Shown here piece after piece: positions 44,021 to 53,557 of a DNA stretch of 64,000 nt. The DNA is from an uncultured Chitinophagaceae bacterium (GTDB lineage: Bacteria > Bacteroidota > Bacteroidia > Chitinophagales > Chitinophagaceae): positions 1 through 64,000 of the forward strand of contig CALMYJ010000029.1 in the NCBI GenBank assembly GCA_937873715.1. Direction: 5' to 3'. Every line of letters starts with the position of its first letter. Positions within the stretch are counted from its first letter, which is position 1. Made by a program: the position numbers and the translations under genes. The notes under the pieces were generated by a model. It was not told the DNA's origin and made no database searches. It saw only the letters and a list, made by a program, of their open reading frames with translations.

Positions 44021-45658
44021 TTATTGAATTGTAAGAAATCCCTCAATCAGCAACTGTTTGCCCGGAGCCACTGTAATTGTTGCTCCCGGGGCAATGGTTT
44101 GACTGGTATTTAAAATGCAGGAGGTACCTTCTGCCGGGTCTATAGTTATTGTAGCCTGTGCAGGTAATACTGCCGGTGGTTTTTGATTGTTCAACCAATT
44201 AGATTCAAGCGACCAGTTGCCGGATCCAATAAACGTATATTGAGCCGGGGTGGCGGTATGGGTAAATGATTGTTGCAAATCGTTCATCCCTTCATGGTCA
44301 ATCCAAACATTTGTATTGGCCAATTGTACTGCATATTTTGAATTATCTGCCAATAATGAACTGGTATCGGCTATTTGCAGGAAAGCGGCATAATTTCCAA
44401 ATGGTAATCCGCCCACATCAAGCTGCTTATTTAAATGTATGGTATCACTCCATGTTCTAAAATCAGTATCTACCAAAAAGGGATAAGCATTACCGGTACC
44501 GGTGTTTTTAAAAATTAATTTTACCCAGCGGTTTTTAAAAGGCCGGGCAAAACCACTGTTTTTAAGTTTGATGGTTACATCAAGGGTATTGTTGTTTAGT
44601 GTAAATACCGATTGGATTAAATGTATCCTGTAACCCATTCGTTTTACAATTTCGGCATAGTGCCCGCTGTTAATCCAGTTGGTAAATACCTGCTGGAAAT
44701 AATCCCTGTTTAAAACAGACCAGTTCGTATGCTCTAATTCCACCAAAGCATTGCTGCCATTGGTTCGTGGAGCATTTACCCCATTGGTTTCGCCAACCAT
44801 AGGGCTGTACTTTGATTCATTAGAGAGATAAATATAATCGGGTGTGCCAACGGGGTTTTGTGTTTCACTGTTTACCCTATAGGTTCCCATATCTCCCCAG
44901 TTGTTTAAAAAAGCATCATTATAAAAACCCAGCCGGGCGCTGGCAGTATTTTGATATGCCGTATTATCATTCAACGGGGTAGCGCCATACATGTTTATTT
45001 TTAGTGAAGGATAACGGAGCAATACAAACATACCGGGAGGGGTAGACGATAACATGGCGTCTACAATCTCTTTGCGATTTTGCCATTGCGTAGCATTAAT
45101 ATTGCCTTCGGTTCCAAATTCGGCAGAATTGGTATAGTACCATTCGCCCCAGGTGCCGATAAAGCCGGCCTGGTAAGCCAGTATCACATCCTGGTTGCGC
45201 TGCAGTACAGGAGCAACCTGCTGAATATGCGTTAATATACGGGATTTAACCGGCTGTTGGGGCTGGGCCGTTATAGCCTGGCTATAGGCAAAGCGAACAA
45301 TACAGGTAAAGCCGGCATTCCGAATAACATCAAAGTCCAGTTGAATATTTTCTAAATAGTTTGCCGGGATATCCGTATTCAAAAACTGGTCTAATCTAAA
45401 GGTTCGGTAAATGACGCTTACTTTATCTGAATCATTTCTCCATCCGTTTAAAGTGTTTTCGCTCAGGTTGCTGTAGCCGGTGGCGGTATAATAAGTATTG
45501 TTGGTAATTGTGTACTTGTACAAGCCTCGTTCGGGGTTGGCAAAATTTTCGCCAGATTGGGTGTATAATACTACATGCTGTGCCCGTAAGTCACGAGGAA
45601 GGAGTATTAAAATAAGGAGGGAGAGGCGCAGCAAAAATTGGTGTTTCACAGTAAGCAT
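44021..45658 (-). CDS. secreted DUF4874/DUF4832 protein
   Basis: A 545-residue protein starting MLTVKHQFLLRLSLLILILL, a signal peptide. It shows the paired DUF4874 (NPERGLYKYT, VSVIYRTFRLDQFLN, QAGFIGTWGEWYYT) and DUF4832 (LSNESKYSPMVGETNGVNAP, LEHTNWSVLNRDYFQQVFT) domains, the family of putative glycoside-hydrolase-like secreted proteins. The last 75 residues (GSGNWSLESNWLNNQKPPAV) form a beta module also seen in the PLD-like protein at 22033. Activity unproven. It sits just downstream of the lipid operon. Confidence 0.8.
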   Translation of the reverse strand: MLTVKHQFLLRLSLLILILLPRDLRAQHVVLYTQSGENFANPERGLYKYTITNNTYYTATGYSNLSENTLNGWRNDSDKVSVIYRTFRLDQFLNTDIPANYLENIQLDFDVIRNAGFTCIVRFAYSQAITAQPQQPVKSRILTHIQQVAPVLQRNQDVILAYQAGFIGTWGEWYYTNSAEFGTEGNINATQWQNRKEIVDAMLSSTPPGMFVLLRYPSLKINMYGATPLNDNTAYQNTASARLGFYNDAFLNNWGDMGTYRVNSETQNPVGTPDYIYLSNESKYSPMVGETNGVNAPRTNGSNALVELEHTNWSVLNRDYFQQVFTNWINSGHYAEIVKRMGYRIHLIQSVFTLNNNTLDVTIKLKNSGFARPFKNRWVKLIFKNTGTGNAYPFLVDTDFRTWSDTIHLNKQLDVGGLPFGNYAAFLQIADTSSLLADNSKYAVQLANTNVWIDHEGMNDLQQSFTHTATPAQYTFIGSGNWSLESNWLNNQKPPAVLPAQATITIDPAEGTSCILNTSQTIAPGATITVAPGKQLLIEGFLTIQ

Positions 45659-45801
45659 TTGTAAAACTACGGGAATATGCATTAGGGTTAGTACAGGCCA
45701 GGTGTTATCATTGCTTGATAAAGTTGCAATAAACACTACTTAACATAATATTAATTATAGGAAAATTGTAGCATAGTCGCGGCAACGTAAGAAGCAGCGG
45801 C

Positions 45802-46737
45802 TTACTCGATAGCCCGAACCAATGTATCTGTAAACCGCTTTACAACCGTTTTTCTACCTGTGAGGAAATTAAACAGCGTAATGCCAATCACTGCAGTAAC
45901 AATACCGGCTAATACATCCAGGATATAATGGTGGCTGCTGTATACAGCCGTAAACCAAATGCCCAGCATCACCAGGGCAAAGCCGGTATTCAGCAGTTTG
46001 CCCAAATTATTTTTAATACCATAATACAGCACAATTATGGGGTAAGCTGAATGTAGCGATGGCATAGCGGCAAATACGTTGGAACTTTTAGCATACAGGC
46101 TTTCAAAAATGCTGGTATTAAAATAGGCATCAAATCTTGCCAGTCCTGCAGTATTGCCCTTAGTGGCGGCTATAAATTCGTTGCCATGCAACTGTATGTA
46201 CCAGGGCGGCGCTGCCGGGTATGTATAATAACCAATAAATCCAACAAAATTTACCAGTACAAAACTGAGGGCAAAGTGTACAAACTGCTCCCGGTTTTTA
46301 TAAAAAAGCAAACCGGCAAATGCCAGTGGTACCGGTATCCAGCACAGGTAAAAAAAGCCACCGAGCACATCTATAAAACTGCTGCTGTGCTGCAGCAGGT
46401 ACTCATTGGGTGTAAGCCTTTGCCCACCAGTACTGATGCCAAAAATGGCTTTCTCAGCATCATACAAATCCTGGATATGCACTGTGGCAAAACGGTAATT
46501 GGGCCACGCTTTCATATAATCAAAAATGATCCAGTACACAATAAAGATGGAAAAGCCGAGGATAAATTTCCGGGTAGCTGGTTTAAAAAAATACAGGGCA
46601 TTAAAAATGCCCACCAATACCAACTGGTCGGTTTTAAAACCAATAAGGAATTGCGAAAAGCCGAGGTAAAGTACGGATACTACTAGGGCCGCTAATATGC
46701 TTTTACGGGAATACATTCCCCCGTTAGTATCAGGCAT
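45802..46737 (-). CDS. PAP2-family membrane phosphatase/transferase
   Basis: A 311-residue membrane protein with about six helices. The PAP2/IPC-synthase triad is seen: a charged loop with KAWPNYR, the AAMPSLHSAYP motif (SLHS) and the HHYILDVLAGIVTAV motif. In eukaryotes the PAP2-like AUR1 moves phosphoinositol to ceramide. In this operon, with serine palmitoyltransferase and inositol genes, it is a candidate inositol-phosphoceramide synthase; a plain lipid phosphatase is the alternative. The start ATG 46737 overlaps the stop of the hydroxylase gene by 8 bases, so translation is probably coupled. Confidence 0.75.
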   Translation of the reverse strand: MPDTNGGMYSRKSILAALVVSVLYLGFSQFLIGFKTDQLVLVGIFNALYFFKPATRKFILGFSIFIVYWIIFDYMKAWPNYRFATVHIQDLYDAEKAIFGISTGGQRLTPNEYLLQHSSSFIDVLGGFFYLCWIPVPLAFAGLLFYKNREQFVHFALSFVLVNFVGFIGYYTYPAAPPWYIQLHGNEFIAATKGNTAGLARFDAYFNTSIFESLYAKSSNVFAAMPSLHSAYPIIVLYYGIKNNLGKLLNTGFALVMLGIWFTAVYSSHHYILDVLAGIVTAVIGITLFNFLTGRKTVVKRFTDTLVRAIE

Positions 46738-47365
46738 TATCTTGTTTTGCTGTTTTGGGAAATCCCGAACCAAAAATGATATCCCACAGGGAGGAACTTA
46801 CGCCATAGCCATGATTAGGGTCGGCATAGTGGTGCAGCATGTGGTGTTGTTTGATGCGTTTCATGATACCTGATTTAAAGTTGTAATGGTGCATGGCATA
46901 ATGCAGCATATCGTATACCAGGTAGCCCAGCAAGAAAGCCGGGAAAAAAGCATACAGTTGAAGTGGTGCCAGCAGCAGCGAAAAAAGCCAGTAAAACAGC
47001 AGTGCCAGGGGTATGCTGGCGGATGGCGGCATTACCAGGCGTTTTTTATCCCGTGGATAATCGTGGTGTACACCATGAAAGATAAAATGCAGCCGCTGGC
47101 CAAATTTTGATGTGGGATGATAATGAAAAATAAAGCGGTGCAGCAGGTATTCTGTTATGGTCCACACGGCAAAGCCCAGGGCAAAATAGAGGGCAAAACT
47201 GCCGGCGCTTATCCCCTCGTTAAAAGCCCGGTAACAGAAATAAATAATCACCGGGATATATATAAAAAGCGGTACAGTATAATGTACTTTGGATAAAGCT
47301 TCAAACAGGCTGCTTTTAAACATCCTGGTAGAAGCTTCACTGTTGGACACATAATTTTTTTTCAT
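46730..47365 (-). CDS. fatty-acid 2-hydroxylase-like membrane enzyme
   Basis: A 211-residue protein of the fatty-acid-hydroxylase/sterol-desaturase superfamily. Di-iron histidine motifs are present: YLLHRFIFHYHP, HFIFHGVHHDYP, DMLHYAMHHYNF and KQHHMLHHYADPNHGYGVSS. Layout matches FA2H/Scs7, which adds a 2-hydroxyl to sphingolipid acyl chains. In this operon the substrate is probably ceramide or its fatty acid. It needs O2, so hydroxylation would occur only under air. Confidence 0.85.
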   Translation of the reverse strand: MKKNYVSNSEASTRMFKSSLFEALSKVHYTVPLFIYIPVIIYFCYRAFNEGISAGSFALYFALGFAVWTITEYLLHRFIFHYHPTSKFGQRLHFIFHGVHHDYPRDKKRLVMPPSASIPLALLFYWLFSLLLAPLQLYAFFPAFLLGYLVYDMLHYAMHHYNFKSGIMKRIKQHHMLHHYADPNHGYGVSSSLWDIIFGSGFPKTAKQDNA

Positions 47366-47411
47366 CGCTTAAATCATTTTCGCGGCACAAAATTATGATT
47401 ATTTACCGCAG

Positions 47412-47966
47412 CTAAGGCTGTGATATTTTTTTACGTTCTTTTGTTTCAAGGCCGCTAACGGGATCCCGGCCGCTCAGCTCTACGTACTCTACATTGGGCG
47501 ACCAAAAGCTTCCGCCATTAATATGCAAATACACCCTTGATAATAATGCCTGTTTGCCATTTATATTGGCATATACCCGGTAGCGCCCCTCTCCGTCTGC
47601 TTTAAGAAAAAATTTTTGTTTTTTATAGGATACAAAATGCAGTTCATAGTACCCCTCTCCCAGCTTTTTGGTTTTAATCCCGTAAGCAAATTTGCGCTGG
47701 ATAAAGTTGAGTTCCTGCTTTACCCCATTTTCTGTATAGCGTATCCAAAATACATGCACCGGGTCTTCATCATTAAGCTGGCCATTTACCTGGTTAAGTT
47801 CGCATACAATGGTGTTGGCATTGGGCGTACGCTGCAGGTAAAAAAGCATGTTGGGTATGCCTGAGGGTACCGGAAAAACGGGTTGCGGGGGAGATACCTG
47901 GGCCGTTACCGGCAGCAGCAGCAACCATGTTAATGCTGCAGATAAATAATACTTAACAGAGGTCAT
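47412..47966 (-). CDS. DUF4833-family secreted protein
   Basis: A 184-residue protein with a signal peptide (SAALTWLLLLPVTAQ). The DUF4833 pattern is seen: LFYLQRTPNANTIVCELNQV, VHVFWIRYTENG and YELHFVSYKKQKFFLKADGE. It is probably periplasmic. Function unknown; its position between the CDP-alcohol transferase and the hydroxylase suggests a lipid-linked role. Confidence 0.75.
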   Translation of the reverse strand: MTSVKYYLSAALTWLLLLPVTAQVSPPQPVFPVPSGIPNMLFYLQRTPNANTIVCELNQVNGQLNDEDPVHVFWIRYTENGVKQELNFIQRKFAYGIKTKKLGEGYYELHFVSYKKQKFFLKADGEGRYRVYANINGKQALLSRVYLHINGGSFWSPNVEYVELSGRDPVSGLETKERKKISQP

Positions 47967-47987
47967 GTTTTTATTAAAGTACAGGTT

Positions 47988-48710
47988 TTATTGGCCCTCT
48001 AATTGTTTTTTGGCGTGTACCAAACGGCTGAGTGCTGTGATATTCGTCAACACAGCCATAACGGTTATGGGCAATGTAAATACTGTCATGGTTTCAAACA
48101 CATGATAGCGTATACCGGGTATAAATAATTTATAGTCGCCGCCAATAATACTGCCGGTAATACCGCAGGCAATGGCCGATACACCTATCAGCACTATTCT
48201 TTCGGGCCGTTGCATTACACCGCCTTTATTTTCTATACCGAGGCCTTCGCTGCGGGCACGGGTATAGCTTACCATCATTGAACCTATCAGTGCAATAAAG
48301 GCAAAAAGCGAACTAAAAAAATAATGATGGCTAATGAGGTAATAACAAATACCGAGGAACATAATCATTTCGCTATACCTGTCGAGTACCGAATCGAATA
48401 AAGCGCCAAATTTAGACGACATATTACCCAGCCTTGCTACCTGCCCGTCGAGCATATCAAAGAGGCCGGCAAATAAAATAAGGGCCCCTGCCCAACCTAC
48501 ATACGATAAATCGCCTCGATGACCACTTTCGGCACCTATAATAAATACAATGGCAACCACTACATTCAGCAACAATCCTGTAAGGGTAACTGCATTGGGG
48601 GTAAATCCAATTTTAATCAACCCCTTTACAAAGGGATTGATGATACTATATATCAGTTGCTGGAGTGTATCTCTTAATTTTTTCTTTGGCATTGCAGTTT
48701 GTAGCGGCAT
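47988..48710 (-). CDS. CDP-alcohol phosphatidyltransferase
   Basis: A 240-residue membrane protein with about five to six helices. The family signature is complete: [20 protein letters not shown] then [10 protein letters not shown] (DGxxAR...GxxxDxxxD). In this operon, downstream of inositol-3-phosphate synthase, the acceptor is most likely inositol-3-phosphate, giving phosphatidylinositol phosphate. In the Bacteroides thetaiotaomicron inositol-lipid cluster a gene of this type has that role. Glycerol-3-phosphate is the alternative acceptor, but the MIPS gene argues against it. Confidence 0.85.
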   Translation of the reverse strand: MPLQTAMPKKKLRDTLQQLIYSIINPFVKGLIKIGFTPNAVTLTGLLLNVVVAIVFIIGAESGHRGDLSYVGWAGALILFAGLFDMLDGQVARLGNMSSKFGALFDSVLDRYSEMIMFLGICYYLISHHYFFSSLFAFIALIGSMMVSYTRARSEGLGIENKGGVMQRPERIVLIGVSAIACGITGSIIGGDYKLFIPGIRYHVFETMTVFTLPITVMAVLTNITALSRLVHAKKQLEGQ

Positions 48711-48756
48711 TAATTAAGGTGCTGTAAAGCTATTATAGTTTATTGATGTTTAAGCA

Positions 48757-51309
48757 TTAAAAATCAAACTTGGCCCTGGTGCGTATCCCCCAGGTTTGTA
48801 CAGTGGGATTATTAAGGTAGGTTAATCTTTTAACAACATCAACCCTGAAGAGTTTAAAAATATTGCCGATACCTACGCTGGCTTCAATATAGGGCCCATT
48901 GTTGAGTGTATAGGTGGTGGGCACACCGTTTTGGTCTTTTAAAAACTCAAAAACCTTATCCGATTTAGCCGGGTTATTTTCATCCCTTACGCTGCCATAA
49001 AGTAGTTTGGCACTGGCTACTTCACGAAGTTTTAGTTTTTTCAACAGCGGTACTTTATTAAAAAAGAAACCATTGAAATGCAAATCGAAATTGGCGGATG
49101 CATATTTATCGCTTACAAACTCCATAAAGTTCATCAGGTTGTAGGAGTTAAGCTGAAAACTGTAAGTTTGGTTGGCACGGTGCGTAATCAATAAGGGAAA
49201 AGGTACCTGCCCAAAGATATAGCCACCTTCCAGCGTAATATCGGTATAGCCTAATTGCGACATGTAACAGCGCTTTTCGAAATAGGCATTAAAGTTATGA
49301 TAGTTGTACTGGCCTTTAAAAGCATCTTTAATACCGGCTATGTACCGGAAACGCATAATGGGGTACTTGTTGATGATAGGTATCCTAAAGTTTTTTCCCT
49401 GGTAAAACTGTTCGTTTGGTGCCCACCTGATTTCGGCCGAAAGTTCGGTAGTGGTGATATTGGGTATCACTTCTGGGCCATTGCCCCCCTCCTGCTTACG
49501 GTATTCAATGGCGCCCGCCGGAGTTTGCCGGGTGTTTTTAAAGCCAAAAGTGTAAGCCACATTTTTTCCGAACTCTCTGATGTATTCTATTTTATAAATA
49601 TTGTTGTACACCCACTTATCGTTGTTACCCCGCTTGAATGAGAGCAGGAAGTTGTCTTCCTGTACAAACTGCAACTCCTGACCCGGTATACGCATATCTT
49701 TTTGATAGCTTGCTTTAATGTAATTGAGCGGATACGCATAAATACTTTTACCATTAAAAGAGTATGTTCCACTCAGCAGGTATTTGAACTGCTGATCTTT
49801 AAAACCGTAAGCCAGGTAATTTTCAAAATAAAAACGGTTACTCAGTTTCATAGTGCTTCTGCCCCCCACCCTTAGCCTGAAACCTTCCACGGGGTTAAAA
49901 CTGTAAAATGTATTGGTGTTGCCGATTTCGTATTTGTTTAACACAACATACCCGGAAAATAATGCCGTAAAAACAGTGGCAAATGTTTTAAACGATTTAA
50001 GGTTGCGCAGGCTGTCAATATTATAATAAGTTTTTGCCTCTGCAGTAGAAAGGGGTACATGCCTGCTGCTTATCCAAAAGCTGTCGGAGTCGGTTTTACC
50101 TTCAGACAGGTCTACAATATCTTTTGCTTTGTAAATACTGTCTGGCGCAGGAGTATCAAACACCAGGTTTTTATACGATACCACCCTTTCGCCAAAAATT
50201 CCGCCGGAGGCATTATTGGCTATGGCAAACTCTGCCATCATATCGCTTTTAATCATGGTGTATTTACCATCATTGCCACGTTGAAAATCCTGGCGAATAC
50301 GCAATTCTTTTGTCCAGTTGATATTCGCCTTTTTACTGATGGTCATTTCAATTTTTTGTACACCGTAATTGCCATCTAAGGTTACAAACATTACCCCCCT
50401 GAAAAGCAGATCGTTGGGATTTCGTGGTGTAAAGTACAGGCGGATGAGTTTAACGCCGTCCATTTCGGTGGTATCCCTGATATAGTAACGGTAAAAGGTA
50501 GGGCCCATATTGGCAATAGGGCTTAAAAACTGGGTGGCTAAGATGTTGATATTATTTTCATAAATATCAATATCTGCATACAGGCGGTTAAGGTAGGAAC
50601 TGATGCCCTTACTATCCAGGAAATCGCCAAAGTTTACTTTTTTCTCCGAGAGGATCCTGGTTTTATTCGATTCAGGATTTTTACGCAGGTAGCGTTCGGA
50701 TAATTTTTCTTCGATATAAATAGGCAGCAGGGTTTTGCCTTCAATCAATGTTGTATCTACGTTTTCTACTATAAATTTATACCGCCTTAAAAGCCGGTTA
50801 TTGGCCAGTTTTTCCGGTTTGTTGGTTAGGGATAAACCCAGCTTTTCGTACTGCTGGTACTGCACATAGTTGTACGATTTAATACGGTTGTTTTCCCTGT
50901 TTTCAATCACTTTATCGATAAGTTCTACAGCCGGGTTATTTTTATTACGGTACTTGCCCCGGCCTCTTTTTACCACTACCTCTTTCATGGCAGCCGTAAG
51001 TTCCATTTCCACGTTTACCAACTGTTCTTCATTGGGCACAATTTCAATACTCACCGTTTTGTAGCCAACGTAAGAAAATACCAGTATTGTTTTTTTGGGG
51101 TCGATTGTTTGTATGGAATAACTGCCATCATCGCCGGTAGAAACGCCTTTACTGTTTTTAAATACCACCGATACCAGCGACATAGGTCTTTTGGTAATGG
51201 CGTCCCTTACAAATCCCTTAACGATTGTTTGTTGTGCCTGTGAGGTGCTCACCAGCAGCAATAGTATGAATACACTAACTCCAACCTTTATGCGTTTTCC
51301 AAAGCTCAT
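48757..51309 (-). CDS. DUF5686 family outer-membrane protein
   Basis: An 850-residue protein: signal peptide (SVFILLLLVSTSQA), an N-terminal carboxypeptidase-regulatory-like/CNA-B domain (GFVRDAITKRPMSLVSVVFK, GDDGSYSIQTIDPKKTILVF), then the DUF5686 region with an outer-membrane beta-barrel ending TWGIRTRAKFDF (final aromatic). Sizes of 800-870 are typical. It is in the middle of the lipid operon, so it could help move or anchor the lipids in the outer membrane; that is inference, since the family has no proven function. Confidence 0.85.
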   Translation of the reverse strand: MSFGKRIKVGVSVFILLLLVSTSQAQQTIVKGFVRDAITKRPMSLVSVVFKNSKGVSTGDDGSYSIQTIDPKKTILVFSYVGYKTVSIEIVPNEEQLVNVEMELTAAMKEVVVKRGRGKYRNKNNPAVELIDKVIENRENNRIKSYNYVQYQQYEKLGLSLTNKPEKLANNRLLRRYKFIVENVDTTLIEGKTLLPIYIEEKLSERYLRKNPESNKTRILSEKKVNFGDFLDSKGISSYLNRLYADIDIYENNINILATQFLSPIANMGPTFYRYYIRDTTEMDGVKLIRLYFTPRNPNDLLFRGVMFVTLDGNYGVQKIEMTISKKANINWTKELRIRQDFQRGNDGKYTMIKSDMMAEFAIANNASGGIFGERVVSYKNLVFDTPAPDSIYKAKDIVDLSEGKTDSDSFWISSRHVPLSTAEAKTYYNIDSLRNLKSFKTFATVFTALFSGYVVLNKYEIGNTNTFYSFNPVEGFRLRVGGRSTMKLSNRFYFENYLAYGFKDQQFKYLLSGTYSFNGKSIYAYPLNYIKASYQKDMRIPGQELQFVQEDNFLLSFKRGNNDKWVYNNIYKIEYIREFGKNVAYTFGFKNTRQTPAGAIEYRKQEGGNGPEVIPNITTTELSAEIRWAPNEQFYQGKNFRIPIINKYPIMRFRYIAGIKDAFKGQYNYHNFNAYFEKRCYMSQLGYTDITLEGGYIFGQVPFPLLITHRANQTYSFQLNSYNLMNFMEFVSDKYASANFDLHFNGFFFNKVPLLKKLKLREVASAKLLYGSVRDENNPAKSDKVFEFLKDQNGVPTTYTLNNGPYIEASVGIGNIFKLFRVDVVKRLTYLNNPTVQTWGIRTRAKFDF

Positions 51310-51311
51310 CT

Positions 51312-51695
51312 TTATCCTTTGTTGTTTTTAAATACAAACCATTTTTGAACGGGGTATGTATAAGCAGCAGCAATGGCAAGCGAAGCAACAATTTTTGCAA
51401 GTATATAATTACAGCCGGCTATTTGAATAAGTACATACAGGGATGACATATTTAATAGCAGGTAACCTATCCAGAATACGAGGTATCTACGCCCCTGCTG
51501 CAGCAGCGTAAGGTTACCCTCTTTAAAAACCCAGAGGCGGCAAATTAAAAAATTGGTTATACCGCCCGAAACCGTTCCTGTAATTCCCGCCAATAAAGCA
51601 TCTGTGCCAGCCATTTCTTTTAAAAGAATGGTTACCAGGTAATCTACGCCGGTTGCAATAAGTGAAGCTGTATTGGCCTTTAAAAATTGTTTCAT
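51312..51695 (-). CDS. GtrA-family membrane protein
   Basis: A 127-residue protein with four membrane helices: FLKANTASLIATGVDYLVT, GGITNFLICRLWVF, YLVFWIGYLLLNMSSLYVL and YILAKIVASLAIAAAYTYPV then QKWFVF. GtrA proteins are proposed to move polyprenyl-linked sugars or lipids across the membrane. It sits between the PgpA-like and the DUF5686 genes, so a flippase role for inositol lipids or their precursors is a reasonable guess. Confidence 0.85.
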   Translation of the reverse strand: MKQFLKANTASLIATGVDYLVTILLKEMAGTDALLAGITGTVSGGITNFLICRLWVFKEGNLTLLQQGRRYLVFWIGYLLLNMSSLYVLIQIAGCNYILAKIVASLAIAAAYTYPVQKWFVFKNNKG

Positions 51696-51717
51696 GTAAC
51701 AACCTTGGCTGCAGGCA

Positions 51718-52167
51718 CTACAATATCGCTATCCACAACAGTAACTGCATTATAATAAAAGTGTAGCATCCTGCCAGTATATCATCGGCCATTACACCAT
51801 AGCCGGTGGGCAATTTTTCTGTACGCCTTATGCCCAGTGGTTTTACAATATCAAAAAACCTAAACAGTGCAAGGGCTATCAGTACATACCCCCAATGCCG
51901 TGGCAGATGCAAAAGCCCGATGGCCATTCCTGCAACTTCATCAATCACCACTTTGCTGCTGTCTTTTCCCCAGGCTTTATCCACCACACTGGCACTCCAT
52001 GTACCTGCAGCGCCTATAATGATGGCTATTACTACCTGCCACCCGGCAGGAAGCAGGGTAACAGGCAGTAACCACCAAAGTATACAATATATTACAGCAG
52101 CGATGGTGCCACCACCTTTACAATAGCCGGTGCCGCACAGGGATGCTATAATTTTTGCCAGCAACAT
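51718..52167 (-). CDS. PgpA-like phosphatidyl-phosphate phosphatase
   Basis: A 149-residue membrane enzyme of the PgpA family. Motifs: LCGTGYCKGGGTIA, SSKVVIDEVAGMAIGLLHLP, FRFFDIVKPLGIRRTEKLPT and GYGVMADDILAG. PgpA takes phosphate off phosphatidylglycerophosphate. Here, between MIPS and the CDP-alcohol transferase, the likely substrate is phosphatidylinositol phosphate, as shown for the homologous B. thetaiotaomicron gene. It is 4 bases from the MIPS gene. Confidence 0.85.
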   Translation of the reverse strand: MLLAKIIASLCGTGYCKGGGTIAAVIYCILWWLLPVTLLPAGWQVVIAIIIGAAGTWSASVVDKAWGKDSSKVVIDEVAGMAIGLLHLPRHWGYVLIALALFRFFDIVKPLGIRRTEKLPTGYGVMADDILAGCYTFIIMQLLLWIAIL

Positions 52168-52170
52168 TTT

Positions 52171-53499
52171 TTACCCCATTGCCTCTACCAACTCCTGGTA
52201 ATAATCGAGGCCCAGGTGAGTGATAAGATCTTCGCCCATCATATGGCGCAGGGTATTTTGCAACTTAATCAACTGCTTAAATATGTCGTGTTCCGGTGCC
52301 AGGCCTTCCAGTGTTTGCGGCGATTTAAAGTAAAACGACAGCCACTCCTGTATACCACTCATGCCGGAGCGTTTTGCCAGGTCAAGAAAAAGGGCCAGGT
52401 CGAGTACAATTGGTGCTGCCAATATGGAGTCGCGGCACAGGAAGTTAATTTTGATTTGCATGGAGTAACCCAGCCAGCCAAAAATGTCGATATTATCCCA
52501 GCTTTCTTTATTGTCGCCATGAGGAGGATAATAGTTAATCCGCACTTTATGGTATAACTCACCGTATAATTTGGGGTTAATTTCCGGCCTGAAAATTTCA
52601 TCCAGAACACTAAGTTTTGATACTTCCTTGGTTTTAAAGTTTTCTGGGTTATCTAATACATAACCGTCCCTGTTGCCGAGGATGTTGGTAGAAAACCAGC
52701 CCCTAACCCCTAAGGCTCTTGAGTGTAACCCGGGGGCTACAATTGTTTTCATCAGTGTTTGGCCGGTTTTAAAATCTTTACCGCCAATAGGTACCTGTAA
52801 ATCTTTGGCTAATTGCACCAGGGCAGGAATATCGCAGGTAAGATTGGGTGCACCATTAGCATAAGGTACACCAGATTTAATAGCGGCATAAGCATAAATC
52901 ATGCTGGGCGAAATAAGCGGATCGTTATCTTTTAATCCCTGTTCAAATGCTTCAATGCTATTGTGTACTGCCGATTGCTCGATGTACTTTTCAGTACTAC
53001 CGCACCAAACCATCACGGCACGGCTACAATTATTTGCTGCTAAAAAATTAGCAATATCCGCTATAACTGCCTGAGCCAGTTCGTATTTTGTTGACTCTGA
53101 CTTTACATGAGTACCATCAAGATTTGAAACATAAGACTTATCAAAAACGGCTTTCATTGGCTTAATAGCTTCCAGCTCGGGCTTGATAGCATCAAGCAGG
53201 GGGCGCTCTAATACTTTTGCATTTACAGCAGCGTCGTATACATTATCGGCGTATACATCCCAGCCTCCAAAAGCAATATCACTAAGTTCGGCCAGTGGCA
53301 CAAATTCTTTAATTTTCGGGTTGCGGTTTTCAGTACGCTTACCCACCCTAATGCTCGACATCTGTGTTAATGCGCCTACCGGCTCTGCCAATCCTTTTTT
53401 CACTGCTTCCACCCCGGCAATAAATGTGGTGGCTACCGCACCCAAACCTGGGATTAATATTCCCAGCCTTCCTTCGGCCGGTACTATTTCTTGTTTCAT
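52171..53499 (-). CDS. inositol-3-phosphate synthase
   Basis: A 442-residue MIPS: NAD-binding start GILIPGLGAVATTFIAGVEA, SDIAFGGWDVYADNVYDAA, AVMVWCGSTEKY, AAIKSGVPYANGAPNLTCDI, PIGGKDFKTGQTLMKTIVAP and KESWDNIDIFGWLG. It turns glucose-6-phosphate into inositol-3-phosphate using NAD+. It begins the inositol part of the operon, after the ceramide genes. Confidence 0.95.
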   Translation of the reverse strand: MKQEIVPAEGRLGILIPGLGAVATTFIAGVEAVKKGLAEPVGALTQMSSIRVGKRTENRNPKIKEFVPLAELSDIAFGGWDVYADNVYDAAVNAKVLERPLLDAIKPELEAIKPMKAVFDKSYVSNLDGTHVKSESTKYELAQAVIADIANFLAANNCSRAVMVWCGSTEKYIEQSAVHNSIEAFEQGLKDNDPLISPSMIYAYAAIKSGVPYANGAPNLTCDIPALVQLAKDLQVPIGGKDFKTGQTLMKTIVAPGLHSRALGVRGWFSTNILGNRDGYVLDNPENFKTKEVSKLSVLDEIFRPEINPKLYGELYHKVRINYYPPHGDNKESWDNIDIFGWLGYSMQIKINFLCRDSILAAPIVLDLALFLDLAKRSGMSGIQEWLSFYFKSPQTLEGLAPEHDIFKQLIKLQNTLRHMMGEDLITHLGLDYYQELVEAMG

Positions 53500-53557
53500 T
53501 TTAAGTGGTTTTATTAATTGAAAATTAATTACTTATACTTATTATCTGCGTATTTAA

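Noticed and set aside
46186..46686. Rightward 166-codon frame inside the PAP2 gene
   Set aside because: Antisense to a gene with a full PAP2 motif set; composition is that of a shadow frame.
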